This document shows positions 1-7,862 of a stretch of 64,000 nt of DNA, piece after piece (position 1 is the stretch's first letter; every line of letters starts with the position of its first letter). This DNA is from a virus. Made by a program: the position numbers and the translations under genes. The notes beneath the pieces were generated by a model. It did no database searches and had not been told where the DNA came from. It saw only the letters and a program-made list of their open reading frames with translations. Where the stretch lies: positions 1 to 64,000 of the IMG/VR virus record IMGVR_UViG_3300028840_005911, one strand, 5' to 3'.

Positions 1-1
1 C

Positions 2-1042
2 TTCATACTCGAGAGGATCATCACTGAGGACTCCGACAGGAACTGTAGTGACTACATACCGGTCGGGGAAAGGGAGACAGCAGTAAGGAGTGTACTGGCC
101 AATAAATTCGGAATAGGAGCGCTACGAGGAATCAACAAACTACACCAGATGGTACTGGAAGACGAGGAACTAGAAAGCATGGAAGAATCGGTAGATTTTG
201 AGTCCTTGATAAAGGAGGGTATGACTACCGAAGAGCGGAAGGATCAGCTCAGGTTCGAGACCGACGACGCCGGGGATACCAAACTCGACAAAGACGGTAA
301 CCCGAAACCAAGACTGACCTTCACCCTTCGGAAGTACGCCACAGATCCTGAAGGACCAGTCAGGGAACCGCCAGACAAGGTACTGTTCTGGACGGCAGAG
401 CAACTGATCACAGTCATCGTGAAGGCAGAGCTCGAGGAGGGACTGCTAATCAAGTCTTCGAAGTCAAAGAAGTCAAAGGCTTCGAAAACATCAACCAAAA
501 AGAAGGAGGAGTCTGACATGGCAGCGAAGAAAGTCAAGAGGCGCGTGATCGTCCGAGGCAAGGGAAAGGGTGCGGTACCGAGGAAGGCAGGCGGGGAAGG
601 TGCGGAGGAGAAGGGCGGCAAGGTGGCTAGCCCTCCGACCGGGAAGCGCAAGCGTCGTTCAAAGAAGGCCAAGGAAGCCGCAGAGGAGAAGCCGCAGGTC
701 GAAGAGACCACAGAAGCTCCCGCCTTCGACGTGGAAGCGCTCAAGGAGGAGATCGTCGGCGACCTCAAGATGCACATCGACAAGAAGCTCGAAGAGGCAG
801 TGAACGCCATCGAGGCCAATCTGGACGCCTTCCGCCAGCGCAACTCCGAGAACCTCACCTCTCTGCATGACGTTCTTCTCGGGTTCGTCAACGACAAGAT
901 GAACGAGCTCGTCATCCAGATCGCCGGTACGGACGAAGAGCTCGAGGAGTTCGAGCCCATGGACGTCGAAGAGAAGCTCCTGTGGCCCGACGAAACGACC
1001 ATCGATTCCTACCTCGACAGTGGGGAAGACGAGGGGGAATGA
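2..1042 (+). CDS. Hypothetical protein, 5'-truncated by the window edge; charged C-terminal half
   Basis: The reading frame is open from base 2, so the true start lies outside the window; the first in-window ATG (149) has no convincing ribosome site. I do not recognise the family. The N-terminal part is mixed alpha/beta-like (it includes FTLRKYATDPEGPV). It is followed by a Lys/Ser-rich linker (about bases 440-520). A very basic stretch follows (KRKRRSKKAK near 650-680), then an acidic, helical C terminus ending LDSGEDEGE. The composition suggests a nucleic-acid or scaffold protein, but that is inference. The stop overlaps the next gene's start (ATGA at 1039-1042). A strong internal ribosome site at 502-520 could yield a separate 174-residue C-terminal product. 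Confidence 0.75.
   Translation, partial: FILERIITEDSDRNCSDYIPVGERETAVRSVLANKFGIGALRGINKLHQMVLEDEELESMEESVDFESLIKEGMTTEERKDQLRFETDDAGDTKLDKDGNPKPRLTFTLRKYATDPEGPVREPPDKVLFWTAEQLITVIVKAELEEGLLIKSSKSKKSKASKTSTKKKEESDMAAKKVKRRVIVRGKGKGAVPRKAGGEGAEEKGGKVASPPTGKRKRRSKKAKEAAEEKPQVEETTEAPAFDVEALKEEIVGDLKMHIDKKLEEAVNAIEANLDAFRQRNSENLTSLHDVLLGFVNDKMNELVIQIAGTDEELEEFEPMDVEEKLLWPDETTIDSYLDSGEDEGE
502..520 (+). promoter_or_regulatory. Strong in-frame internal ribosome-binding site and start
   Basis: AGAAGGAGGAG lies about 6-8 bases before an ATG at 518 that is in frame with the surrounding gene. The product from 518 begins MAAKKVKRRVIV and would be 174 residues. It starts exactly where the protein changes from a Ser/Lys linker to the basic domain. 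Either the gene makes two products, or two ancestral genes have fused. Confidence 0.5.
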
Positions 1043-1221
1043 CGAGGACGCCCCTCGGAATGAGGAGCGTCACCCCCTACGAACTGGAGTCCATGGGCTT
1101 CAACGCCCTCAAGAAGTTCGCCAGTAGTTGCGGTATCGGGTACCATAGACTCGATAGGGACGACCTGCTGGAAAAGATCCTCTTGGAGGGTCGGGAGGAC
1201 AATCATGGACCAAAGAACTGA
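1039..1221 (+). CDS. Small Rho_N/SAP-like helical protein
   Basis: This is a 60-residue protein starting at the ATG that overlaps the previous stop (ATGA), with GAGGGGGA just upstream. Its core, TPYELESMGFNALKKFASSC then GIGYHRLDRDDLLEKIL, fits the helix-extended-helix pattern of Rho N-terminal/SAP/HeH domains. In those domains a helix, the words xLKxxAxxxGI and a second helix with DxLLExI are typical. Such domains usually bind nucleic acid or act as small protein adaptors. The assignment rests on pattern only. It is co-transcribed with its neighbours, and its 3' end overlaps the next start by 17 bases. Confidence 0.7.
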   Translation: MTRTPLGMRSVTPYELESMGFNALKKFASSCGIGYHRLDRDDLLEKILLEGREDNHGPKN

Positions 1222-1465
1222 CGACACCCGCCGGGCAGTGATAGGAGACATCCTCAAGGAGCGGAACCACCAGCTGAAGAGGTGGGGACCCGGTCACGAT
1301 GAGATGCACGGTCCGAGTGAGTGGGTTACCATTTTGAACATCTACCTTGGTAAGGCCGCAATGGAGAGTCCCCTCTACCAGGGTGATTCCTACAGGGACG
1401 AAAGGTTCAAGAAGCGTCTCGTTCAGGTCGCTGCCATCTGTATGGCGGCCCTGGAGCGGATGTAG
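1205..1465 (+). CDS. MazG-like all-alpha NTP pyrophosphatase fold, probably inactive
   Basis: An 86-residue protein preceded by GGGAGGAC about six bases before ATG. The arrangement ERNHQLKRWGPGHDE, then W-x-x-IL-x-x-x-LGKAAMES, then a basic stretch and LVQVAAICMAALERM, matches small phage MazG-like proteins (ER-x-Q-x-x-x-WG, then a helical core, then LVQVAA-A-AxxE). In active members the second helix carries EExxE metal ligands. Here that position reads ILNIYLGKAA, so the key glutamates appear to be missing. It could be a structural or regulatory relative of nucleotide-pool cleaning enzymes. It is the last gene before the terminator at 1471. Confidence 0.8.
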   Translation: MDQRTDDTRRAVIGDILKERNHQLKRWGPGHDEMHGPSEWVTILNIYLGKAAMESPLYQGDSYRDERFKKRLVQVAAICMAALERM

Positions 1466-1470
1466 GACCG

Positions 1471-1499
1471 AAAAGAGGGGCTGGGGGACCCCTCTTTTT
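1471..1499. terminator. Bidirectional intrinsic terminator
   Basis: AAAAGAGGGG (1471-1480) pairs perfectly with CCCCTCTTTT (1489-1498) around an eight-base loop, followed by a T run on the plus strand. The minus strand also ends the stem with TTTT. It lies just after the stop at 1465 and between convergent transcription units, so it may stop both. Confidence 0.9.
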
Positions 1500-1506
1500 A
1501 CCTCTC

Positions 1507-1622
1507 AAAAGCGTAAAAGTTGCCTCTGTAAACATCTGAAACCATTAAGGAAATTTTATGCCACGTGGTAAACGAATTCCCTAATGATTCATAGGGGTTA
1601 CGAGGGCAACTTTTACGCTTTT
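1507..1622. repeat. Long imperfect palindrome between convergent operons
   Basis: AAAAGCGTAAAAGTTGCCTC (1507-1526) is inverted at 1602-1622 with one extra G. Inside it, CATTAAGGAA faces TTCCCTAATG, and the centre is the palindrome CCACGTGG (1562-1569). The whole 116-base segment can therefore fold into one long interrupted hairpin. No reading frame of note lies inside. It fills most of the 1466-1628 noncoding gap. It could be a structured RNA, a second terminator, a protein or replication site, or a small MITE-like element. Confidence 0.75.
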
Positions 1623-1628
1623 GGTGGG

Positions 1629-2075
1629 TCAGTTCAACTTGATAATGAGGATGGTCCCGGTCACCGCAACAGCGGCAGAACCCACTGCAAGGCCTATGAG
1701 GAAGCTCTTCAGGTCAAATCCGGACTCCTTGATGAGCTTCTCCTCGCACTTGTACCAGGTGTTGTGGAGCCTCAGTGACCTGTCCTTGTAAATATCCCGC
1801 TCCCTCTCCACAGATTTGGTGAAGGACAGCTGGAGCTGGACCACTCTGGTCTGGTCTTCGACTATCCTCTGCAGGTTCCCGATTCTGTCATTGGCCAAGA
1901 AGAGGTCGTGGTCTACCTTCAGAAGGATCTTGTATTCCTGGAAGAGGTAGTACCTGACGTGGCCTACGTCGGGAATGGTATACGCGGTGCCCGGGGAGAT
2001 ATAGTGGGTCTGGATCTTCACCGGGTCCGCATGGGCGGTAGAGGCCAGAAGAATGATTGCCAGGAAGACCTTCAT
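1629..2075 (-). CDS. Exported protein with signal peptide and C-terminal membrane anchor
   Basis: I start this at the ATG at 2075 because MKVFLAIILLASTAHA is a clean 16-17 residue signal peptide with an AHA-D cleavage site; a longer frame to 2102 lacks it. The mature part (148 residues in all) is mostly helical, with a coiled-coil-like centre (VEDQTRVVQLQLSFTKSVER). It ends in a hydrophobic segment (about residues 125-146, SFLIGLAVGSAAVAVTGTIL). It overlaps the end of the preceding gene by four bases. That gene encodes a one-TM coiled-coil protein, and the pairing recalls overlapping spanin genes. There is no lipobox, so this is not a classical o-spanin. It is the last gene of the long minus-strand operon. 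Confidence 0.75.
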   Translation of the reverse strand: MKVFLAIILLASTAHADPVKIQTHYISPGTAYTIPDVGHVRYYLFQEYKILLKVDHDLFLANDRIGNLQRIVEDQTRVVQLQLSFTKSVERERDIYKDRSLRLHNTWYKCEEKLIKESGFDLKSFLIGLAVGSAAVAVTGTILIIKLN

Positions 2076-2470
2076 GGCCCGGTGACCTCGAGATCGTCCC
2101 ACGACTTGAGCCCGTCGACCATCCTGTCGAAGGTGGTCTTCTTGCTCTTGTTGTCGACGATCTTTGCCTTCTGGTTCTCGATGTTCTTCTTGAGCTTGTC
2201 GATCTTCTGGTTGAGCTTGTACTGGGTCTTGAGCTCGGTGGCCAGCTTCTTCTCTTCCTCGGCCCTCTTGAGGTCTTCCTCCATCTTCCTGAGCTTGCTA
2301 TCCGCTTCTGCGATCTTCCTCCTATTGAGGACGTACATGACCGCGAAGAAGGCCGTGGATATCGCGAAGATGGCGACCAGGACGATCATCACGATGGTTG
2401 ATGTCCTGACCCCTTCGTCCCCAGAGATCTTGAGGACGAGGTTACTGAGCGGGGTGTTCTGCTGACTCAT
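2072..2470 (-). CDS. One-TM coiled-coil membrane protein, spanin-like architecture
   Basis: The start at 2470 (MSQQNTPLSN) is chosen because GGGGGACAAG precedes it; a longer frame only adds sequence overlapping the upstream gene. The 132 residues contain one transmembrane segment (about 25-48, STIVMIVLVAIFAISTAFFA). A strongly charged coiled coil with Lys/Glu heptads follows to the C terminus. An N-terminal anchor plus a periplasmic coiled coil is the layout of inner-membrane spanins and some phage tail or lysis accessory proteins. The overlap with the next gene, which carries a signal peptide, supports a lysis reading. No sequence signature proves it. Confidence 0.75.
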   Translation of the reverse strand: MSQQNTPLSNLVLKISGDEGVRTSTIVMIVLVAIFAISTAFFAVMYVLNRRKIAEADSKLRKMEEDLKRAEEEKKLATELKTQYKLNQKIDKLKKNIENQKAKIVDNKSKKTTFDRMVDGLKSWDDLEVTGP

Positions 2471-2834
2471 CTTGTCCCCCACACTTACTGCACCCGTCTC
2501 CAGGACCACAGTTGCATGGCTTCTCGACATCAGTGGGTTCCTTGAACTTCATGGTGATCATGGCGTCGAGAAACCCGGCGCTTCTGCCGACCTCGATGTC
2601 CATCTCAGCGGTGAGCTGTTGAAGCCTAGACTGTAGACCGGAGATCTGCTCAGCTGTTTGGCTCCTTGACTGGCGTAAGGTCTCAAGCTTCTTCTGAGAC
2701 TCGAGATACTTGTTTGCCATCGTCAGCTCTAAGTCGGTCAGGCCCTCCTTACCGTTCTTGGCTTTGTTGATGACATTTTGGACGTACTGCTGCTGCACTT
2801 GCTCTGGTGTCCCGATCATGTTCTTTGCCTCCAT
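2442..2834 (-). CDS. Coiled-coil protein with Cys-rich zinc-knuckle-like tail
   Basis: A 130-residue protein whose start overlaps the preceding stop (TGATG at 2832-2836); an alternative ATG follows five codons in (MIGTPEQV). Residues about 20-85 are helical and Gln-rich, with coiled-coil character. The C terminus holds CNCGPGDGCSKCGG, four closely spaced cysteines that could bind one metal ion. Family unknown. It sits between the last fibre/partner pair and two membrane proteins, so it may belong with either the tail fibre or the membrane cassette. Confidence 0.7.
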   Translation of the reverse strand: MEAKNMIGTPEQVQQQYVQNVINKAKNGKEGLTDLELTMANKYLESQKKLETLRQSRSQTAEQISGLQSRLQQLTAEMDIEVGRSAGFLDAMITMKFKEPTDVEKPCNCGPGDGCSKCGGQDESAEHPAQ

Positions 2835-3136
2835 CAGGTTACTGTACCCGCGACGATCCCTTCGTCGATGAGGTACTGGTAGAGATCAGACTTGACCGCC
2901 GCATAGGTAGTGGCGTTGTCTGCAACGACCGCGTCGTAGTCGTCCCCGGTCAGGACGATATGGCTCTTCGGTTTGAGTCCCTGTTCCCACTTACCATCGA
3001 CGGTGTTTCCCCACTCGACGATGATCTCCATCTGCTTCTGGTTGAGGTACATGACGAAGGCGGTGATCTTGGCCTCTGCGTAGTCCACGCTATCCAGATC
3101 GCCGGGTTTTACGGCGGCTGTCAAAGTAACTGGCAT
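2834..3136 (-). CDS. Fibre-partner family protein, copy 1
   Basis: A 100-residue protein preceded by a perfect AGGAGG and immediately downstream of the 1368-residue fibre gene. It is one of four paralogues in this window; the others start at 26620, 38950 and 42537. Shared features are PGDLDSVDYAEAKIT near the N terminus, a central EWGNTVDGKWEQGLKP, then DYDAVV, then TYAAVKSDLYQYLIDEGIVAGTVT split over the C-terminal third. Each copy directly follows a fibre gene. A dedicated chaperone, cap or adaptor for the fibre is the likely role, inferred from position; I cannot name a described family. Confidence 0.85.
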   Translation of the reverse strand: MPVTLTAAVKPGDLDSVDYAEAKITAFVMYLNQKQMEIIVEWGNTVDGKWEQGLKPKSHIVLTGDDYDAVVADNATTYAAVKSDLYQYLIDEGIVAGTVT

Positions 3137-3137
3137 C

Positions 3138-6100
3138 TTAAACCTCCTGTGGCTCTATGCCTCTTACGAGTTTCCTGAGATCCTCGTATGTGAGTCCGAG
3201 TTTCTCGCATAAAATACTTACTATTCCGTACAGCTCCCCTATAGCACCAAGTTGGAGAGCTGTCATCTTTTTAGAGCTCATGAAACCGTTTTTCATTATC
3301 CCGAGCTCTTCGAACCTTTCCTTGTTGTAGGTAATTATCTTGTCCAGATCATTTGACATGATGCTGGCCATGTCCATACAGGCAACGGCATCCTGTTCGT
3401 CATCGAACGAGTTTATCGTGCCTAGATCAGTAACCAGATCTCCATCACCTTTGAAAAACGCTCTAGCAGTTGAGAGATTCCTTATGGCCAGTATGTTCTC
3501 GTCGTTCCCAAGGGGGTCTACCCCAGAGACGCCGTCATATTTTCCTGCCGTAATCATCACGGCACCTGTACCTGAGTTGGACTCAGTATCGTCTACTGTG
3601 TTTCCAAAACCTCGAAGGGCTAGACCAGTGTCGTCCCCAGAACCATTTGACCACCCACTCACGACTGCTCCGGCACCGGCGTTGATGGCGAACTGTGTGT
3701 CAGTCTCTCCCGTCCCCGAGCCCCAAGGAAGATCCTGCATATTGTGAGTATTGGCGGTGGATTTGAGAGAAAATGCCTTGCCGGATGAAGACCCTATGTT
3801 TAGGCACATACCACCTGTGAGGATGTCAGGTGAAGTCTCCGCATTCGTAGACAGCTTACCGTCACTGGTAATGTGAAGCCTCTGGGTACCTGTCCCGGTC
3901 CGTACATTGAAAGCGTTAGAGGTTATTGACCCGATGTAGAAATCTTGTGATCTGGAGTATATCCAATTACCAGTAGACTCGAGTCCGATATCTACGGCCC
4001 CGGTAGAGGTATTAGTCCTCATCACCCTGAATTTCGGGACGGCGCTGCTCGTGTCCTCTCTAATACACAACCCGTTTGTGTTGCTGATGTCAGCTATAGA
4101 GGCATCTCCAATCCCCATCAAGCCGGGGAGCCCAACATAACCATTATTCAATACCCAGAACGAGTAACCTGCCCCTCCTCCCGTCGTTGCAGTCCCAAAC
4201 ACATACTCATTTGCGGCGGATGAACTGTTCTCTACAAACAGTCCCTTCATATTGACTGGAGAATACCCAGAAGCTGAATGGCGAATATGGAATGTGTCAT
4301 CCCCAGGTACGATAAACCCGAAGCCAAACCCTAGTCCGGCAGTGGTGGAAGAAACATCATTGATGGTCATTCTTCTAACAAGAGACCCAGGAGCTACAGG
4401 CTCAGATAGGGACGAGGGGATTATGAAAGTAGCAAGGTCGTCTGCCGCTCCTTTTATCGTGACGTAAGCCGCGTCAGTTTCATCCCCATAGTACCACCCT
4501 CCGTTACCGAACGTCATGTTGAACCCAATGCCGGGCTCACTCCCTATTAGCGATACACCGCCGACATCAAATGCGGCCTCTTCCTTTAGAAAATCGGCAG
4601 TAGCGGTCAAGTTGCTGTACTTCCTCGCCGTGGCGATGACAGAGGGTATGGATGTAGCCCCAGGACTGTTCTCGGTGGCCAAGAGCTCGAGGGCCATACC
4701 TCCTGCAGTATCTGCAGTATAAGCCTCGGTTGCCCTTCCTACCACTCCTGCCAGGAATTTTGGATTCTCTGTAGTGAATTGCCCGTCGTAGCTCAAAAAC
4801 TTAAAGGCCGGGGTATATTTGGCGGACGTGTCCATACCCCCGCACATGACCTCTACGCCGGACATTGTTCTTGTGAGTGCGGTATCCCCGGAGGTCAAGT
4901 CTTCGAGCCGCGATATAGGGCTAGACCCTTCGATGTGAAACAGGGTATCCGGGGTTATAGTACCAACTCCGACATTCCCATTCTCATCAATTGAAAATCT
5001 GTCGGCCGGGGACGCCGTCCCGTCAGATGTCTCGAAAATAAGCTTGGTAGGTACCCATGATGCACCGGCTGCCCCAACTTGGATAGCCCTTACCAGTGCA
5101 CCGACTTGATGAGCTGGGGATGTATTGGTCCCGTAGAAGTAGATACTGCCGTACTCATCCCCGTTGCTGGTTGCGGCCAGGGTACCAACTGACCCGCCTC
5201 CACTTTTTCGCAGCTCTAAGCGTCCCCCCGTTGATGCCCCACCAGAATATCCGTACGCGCCTATGGTGCTTGTTCCGAATGTCCTGGTAGTGACATCCCC
5301 ATTGGCCTCAACGTAGAAGAGCTCGTCCCCAGCATCGTCCTTGAGGGATATCTTTTTCTGGTCAACGGCGTCTCCGGAATTTGCCCAGACAGCTACTGTC
5401 TCCCCGGCGATGCCTCCGCTGGAATCATGCCACATATCGATGGTATCTGGTGCGATGTCCCTATGCCGACCACTCTCAACATCATGCTCCTTGGTCTGCC
5501 TGAAGTGGAGACGTTCAAGACTCATGTTGGTCAGGTTGTCGGTCGGGTAAAGAACATCTTCGAAGTTCTCGACAGAAGGACCAACGATATTCAGGATAGC
5601 CTGCTGGACCCCGGCGTCTGCTTCCTGCATGTACTTCAGGCTGGTCCCAGACAAGAATGCTGCATCGCTCTGAGCAGCTCCAGAAAATGAGTCCATGCCG
5701 AGATAGAGGACGATGATGTCCTGGGAGTTGGCCGGAGCGGTGTTGGTATCGAACTTGATGAAGGGATCCTTCCAGAACGTCCCGTCTGTCTTCACCGTGA
5801 TGCTACCGAAACTGGTCCCCTCAACAGGGTTCAGGTAAACAGGCTCGTATTCATCGGTGACGAGCTCGAGCGTCTCGAGATCGACCACCTGCGACACCCG
5901 GTAAGTAGCATTGTTAGAGTACGGATCTGTCTCAGTATGTCCGGTCCACTCAACCAGATCGCCCTCGGCGACATTGTTGGTCGCGAAGTCTGCTCCGGAG
6001 ACCACGATCCTGTTGTTGAGCTCTACGCGGGTGACAGAGCCAGTCTCCTTGGTCTGCTGAAGATGGGCAGCAGATGTGACCCCGGTCGAGTCGGTGTACA

Positions 6101-7244
6101 CACCCTCAACAACCACACGCTCTGCTGCGATGGAGACTTTCTGGCAAGTAGATGGGGCCACAGGAGAGCTGAGGTCCATCCGTATCCCGGTGTCCGGGTG
6201 GATATCCTGGATCGTTGCCTGGTCTGCTGCCGTGTATCCGGTGACCTTGAGGGGTATGTTGTTGAACGTGGAGTTTCCTCCGGTCAGTCCGGTGAAAACG
6301 ACGTAGACCTCATTCTCAGGGTCGGCCACGGCAAAGGTGAAGGCCGCGTCGTTGATATCCACCAGAGCCTTGTGCTGGTCATCCTCTGAAACAGTGAGGC
6401 TGCTAGAGGTGCTCCCTACCTGGGTCTGCTCCTCGTTCACGAGCTCGTTACCGAACTCGTCCAGGATCGTGAAGATGTTCTCGAGCTGGGCTATCGTCGG
6501 CGGCGTGCTGTAGGAAGACGGACCAGTATAGACGTACCCGGTGAGGGTCACTCCCTCAGGAGATGCTGTCGCATAGGTGATGGCCGCTTCTTTCTTCACA
6601 GCCAGCCGACGCTGGGTGAGCATGTTGTTGACGACGCTTGTGTTGGATGCCAGCTGGAACGCCAGACGATTGTAGGTATTCGCATCGAAGCTCTCGCCCC
6701 ACGGCATGGAGGTCTGCTGCGGAAGAGCAATTTGTCTGTCTGGGTCGACATGCTGTGCTTGGGTGAGCTCGCCGCCAACGCTGACAGTCTCCGCATAGAG
6801 TCCCAGCTTCGCCAGAACATCAGGACCTGACGTGGCGTTGGTTTGAATACGAAGGTAACTGTTCTCTCCTGTCCTCGGGCTTTCAAGGCGCAGAAATCCA
6901 TTGTCGTCAAAAGCCGTGGGATTGGCCTCGCCGTCGTCGTTATTGATCTCCGCGATGACCTCGGCAAGGGTGTAAGGTCCACCGGAGGGGAAAGTGATCT
7001 GGCGCTGAGTTGGTGTATACGGCGATCCCGCAGTGTCGATCCAGATGTAGAATGATTCTCCGCCAACATCGAACTTGGTGGCCGGCTCCCGAACAGTACC
7101 GAGAATAATGGCCCTGTCTTTGAGAGTCGTGGGGAACAGGAAGAAGTCGGATGACAGTGACCCGTATGGCCCGATCTTGCCTGTGGCTTGGAAAGGCCAG
7201 GAGCCCATGATCTGGGAAAGGTTTCGATGCTGTATTCTGGACAT
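3138..7244 (-). CDS. Large tail fibre protein
   Basis: A 1368-residue protein with a strong ribosome site (AGGAGAACACA before ATG). The N-terminal ~560 residues are beta-rich and include one copy of the GDLVEWxG/YRVSQVVD module that also occurs in the baseplate proteins. The middle carries GNVGVGTITPDTLFHIEG, the NVGIGTxxP-type repeat common in trimeric phage and bacterial fibres. The C-terminal ~75 residues are helical (DLDKIITYNKERFEELGI, then LQLGAIGELYGIVSILCEKLG). This resembles the C-terminal helical ends of fibres that guide trimerisation. Sampled lines in the 3' half of the gene look lower in GC than the 5' half, as expected for exchange of the receptor-binding part. It is followed at once by its small partner gene. 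Confidence 0.9.
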   Translation of the reverse strand: MSRIQHRNLSQIMGSWPFQATGKIGPYGSLSSDFFLFPTTLKDRAIILGTVREPATKFDVGGESFYIWIDTAGSPYTPTQRQITFPSGGPYTLAEVIAEINNDDGEANPTAFDDNGFLRLESPRTGENSYLRIQTNATSGPDVLAKLGLYAETVSVGGELTQAQHVDPDRQIALPQQTSMPWGESFDANTYNRLAFQLASNTSVVNNMLTQRRLAVKKEAAITYATASPEGVTLTGYVYTGPSSYSTPPTIAQLENIFTILDEFGNELVNEEQTQVGSTSSSLTVSEDDQHKALVDINDAAFTFAVADPENEVYVVFTGLTGGNSTFNNIPLKVTGYTAADQATIQDIHPDTGIRMDLSSPVAPSTCQKVSIAAERVVVEGVYTDSTGVTSAAHLQQTKETGSVTRVELNNRIVVSGADFATNNVAEGDLVEWTGHTETDPYSNNATYRVSQVVDLETLELVTDEYEPVYLNPVEGTSFGSITVKTDGTFWKDPFIKFDTNTAPANSQDIIVLYLGMDSFSGAAQSDAAFLSGTSLKYMQEADAGVQQAILNIVGPSVENFEDVLYPTDNLTNMSLERLHFRQTKEHDVESGRHRDIAPDTIDMWHDSSGGIAGETVAVWANSGDAVDQKKISLKDDAGDELFYVEANGDVTTRTFGTSTIGAYGYSGGASTGGRLELRKSGGGSVGTLAATSNGDEYGSIYFYGTNTSPAHQVGALVRAIQVGAAGASWVPTKLIFETSDGTASPADRFSIDENGNVGVGTITPDTLFHIEGSSPISRLEDLTSGDTALTRTMSGVEVMCGGMDTSAKYTPAFKFLSYDGQFTTENPKFLAGVVGRATEAYTADTAGGMALELLATENSPGATSIPSVIATARKYSNLTATADFLKEEAAFDVGGVSLIGSEPGIGFNMTFGNGGWYYGDETDAAYVTIKGAADDLATFIIPSSLSEPVAPGSLVRRMTINDVSSTTAGLGFGFGFIVPGDDTFHIRHSASGYSPVNMKGLFVENSSSAANEYVFGTATTGGGAGYSFWVLNNGYVGLPGLMGIGDASIADISNTNGLCIREDTSSAVPKFRVMRTNTSTGAVDIGLESTGNWIYSRSQDFYIGSITSNAFNVRTGTGTQRLHITSDGKLSTNAETSPDILTGGMCLNIGSSSGKAFSLKSTANTHNMQDLPWGSGTGETDTQFAINAGAGAVVSGWSNGSGDDTGLALRGFGNTVDDTESNSGTGAVMITAGKYDGVSGVDPLGNDENILAIRNLSTARAFFKGDGDLVTDLGTINSFDDEQDAVACMDMASIMSNDLDKIITYNKERFEELGIMKNGFMSSKKMTALQLGAIGELYGIVSILCEKLGLTYEDLRKLVRGIEPQEV

Positions 7245-7253
7245 TGTGTTCTC

Positions 7254-7853
7254 CTAGAACCGGAATTCCCAGTTGATCTCAAGGATGAAGTCCGGTGTTT
7301 TCGGAAGAGCTTCGAAGACCTTGTAGGCCACCGGAGGGTTGGATCCTACGTTGGGGTCCAGAGTTGTGGTCTCCCCAGAAGCTTCCGCATCTTCCGTGCC
7401 GGTATATGCCGCACAAGGGGCGGCTATCTCTGCCGGGTTGACATCAACGTACAGACCTGCCTCGGTCACTTCCACCGTTGATCCCGAAAAGGATATCTCA
7501 GAGCCTGCGAACTCCTTGGTGAACTTGACCGAGGAAAGGGTCGGGAAGGTGACCGAGTCGATTGTAGCCAGATAGTCGGTGGCGTTCACCAGGGCAGGAG
7601 CGTTGAGCGCCGCAACGGTAGTCACTTCGAACTGTGATCCCGTGCCGACTCCCATCCATCGTGCCCTACGGCGCGTGTAGGGTGCGTCTGTGGAGCCTAT
7701 CGTTTGCCAAGCGATCAGCTTCGAAAGCCAGTTCCTTCCGTTGGAGGTGAACACGTTGTGGCCTTCCCTCCGAGTACCGGGGACGATCTTTCCCCTCTCG
7801 CGGCACAGGGCAGAGAAGTTGCCCACGATTTCTATGTCCACTACGTTCAACAT
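7254..7853 (-). CDS. Virion structural protein, unknown
   Basis: A 199-residue protein starting at ATG 7853 with AGGAGATAGAC upstream. No transmembrane segment or signal peptide is visible; the composition is beta-rich. The stretch RRRARWMGVGTGSQFEVTTV recalls a motif found in uncharacterised phage tail proteins (a turn G-x-G-T-G followed by a strand). It lies between a 116-residue protein and the big fibre gene, ten bases from the latter. It probably attaches the fibre to the baseplate or caps it; this is inferred from position only. Confidence 0.75.
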   Translation of the reverse strand: MLNVVDIEIVGNFSALCRERGKIVPGTRREGHNVFTSNGRNWLSKLIAWQTIGSTDAPYTRRRARWMGVGTGSQFEVTTVAALNAPALVNATDYLATIDSVTFPTLSSVKFTKEFAGSEISFSGSTVEVTEAGLYVDVNPAEIAAPCAAYTGTEDAEASGETTTLDPNVGSNPPVAYKVFEALPKTPDFILEINWEFRF

Positions 7854-7862
7854 GTCTATCTC

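Noticed and set aside
244-1002. 252-codon minus-strand Ser-rich frame opposite the left-edge gene
   Set aside because: It is a complement of a Glu/Lys-rich gene (Ser/Phe-rich shadow) and has no ribosome site. The plus-strand gene overlaps its neighbours properly.
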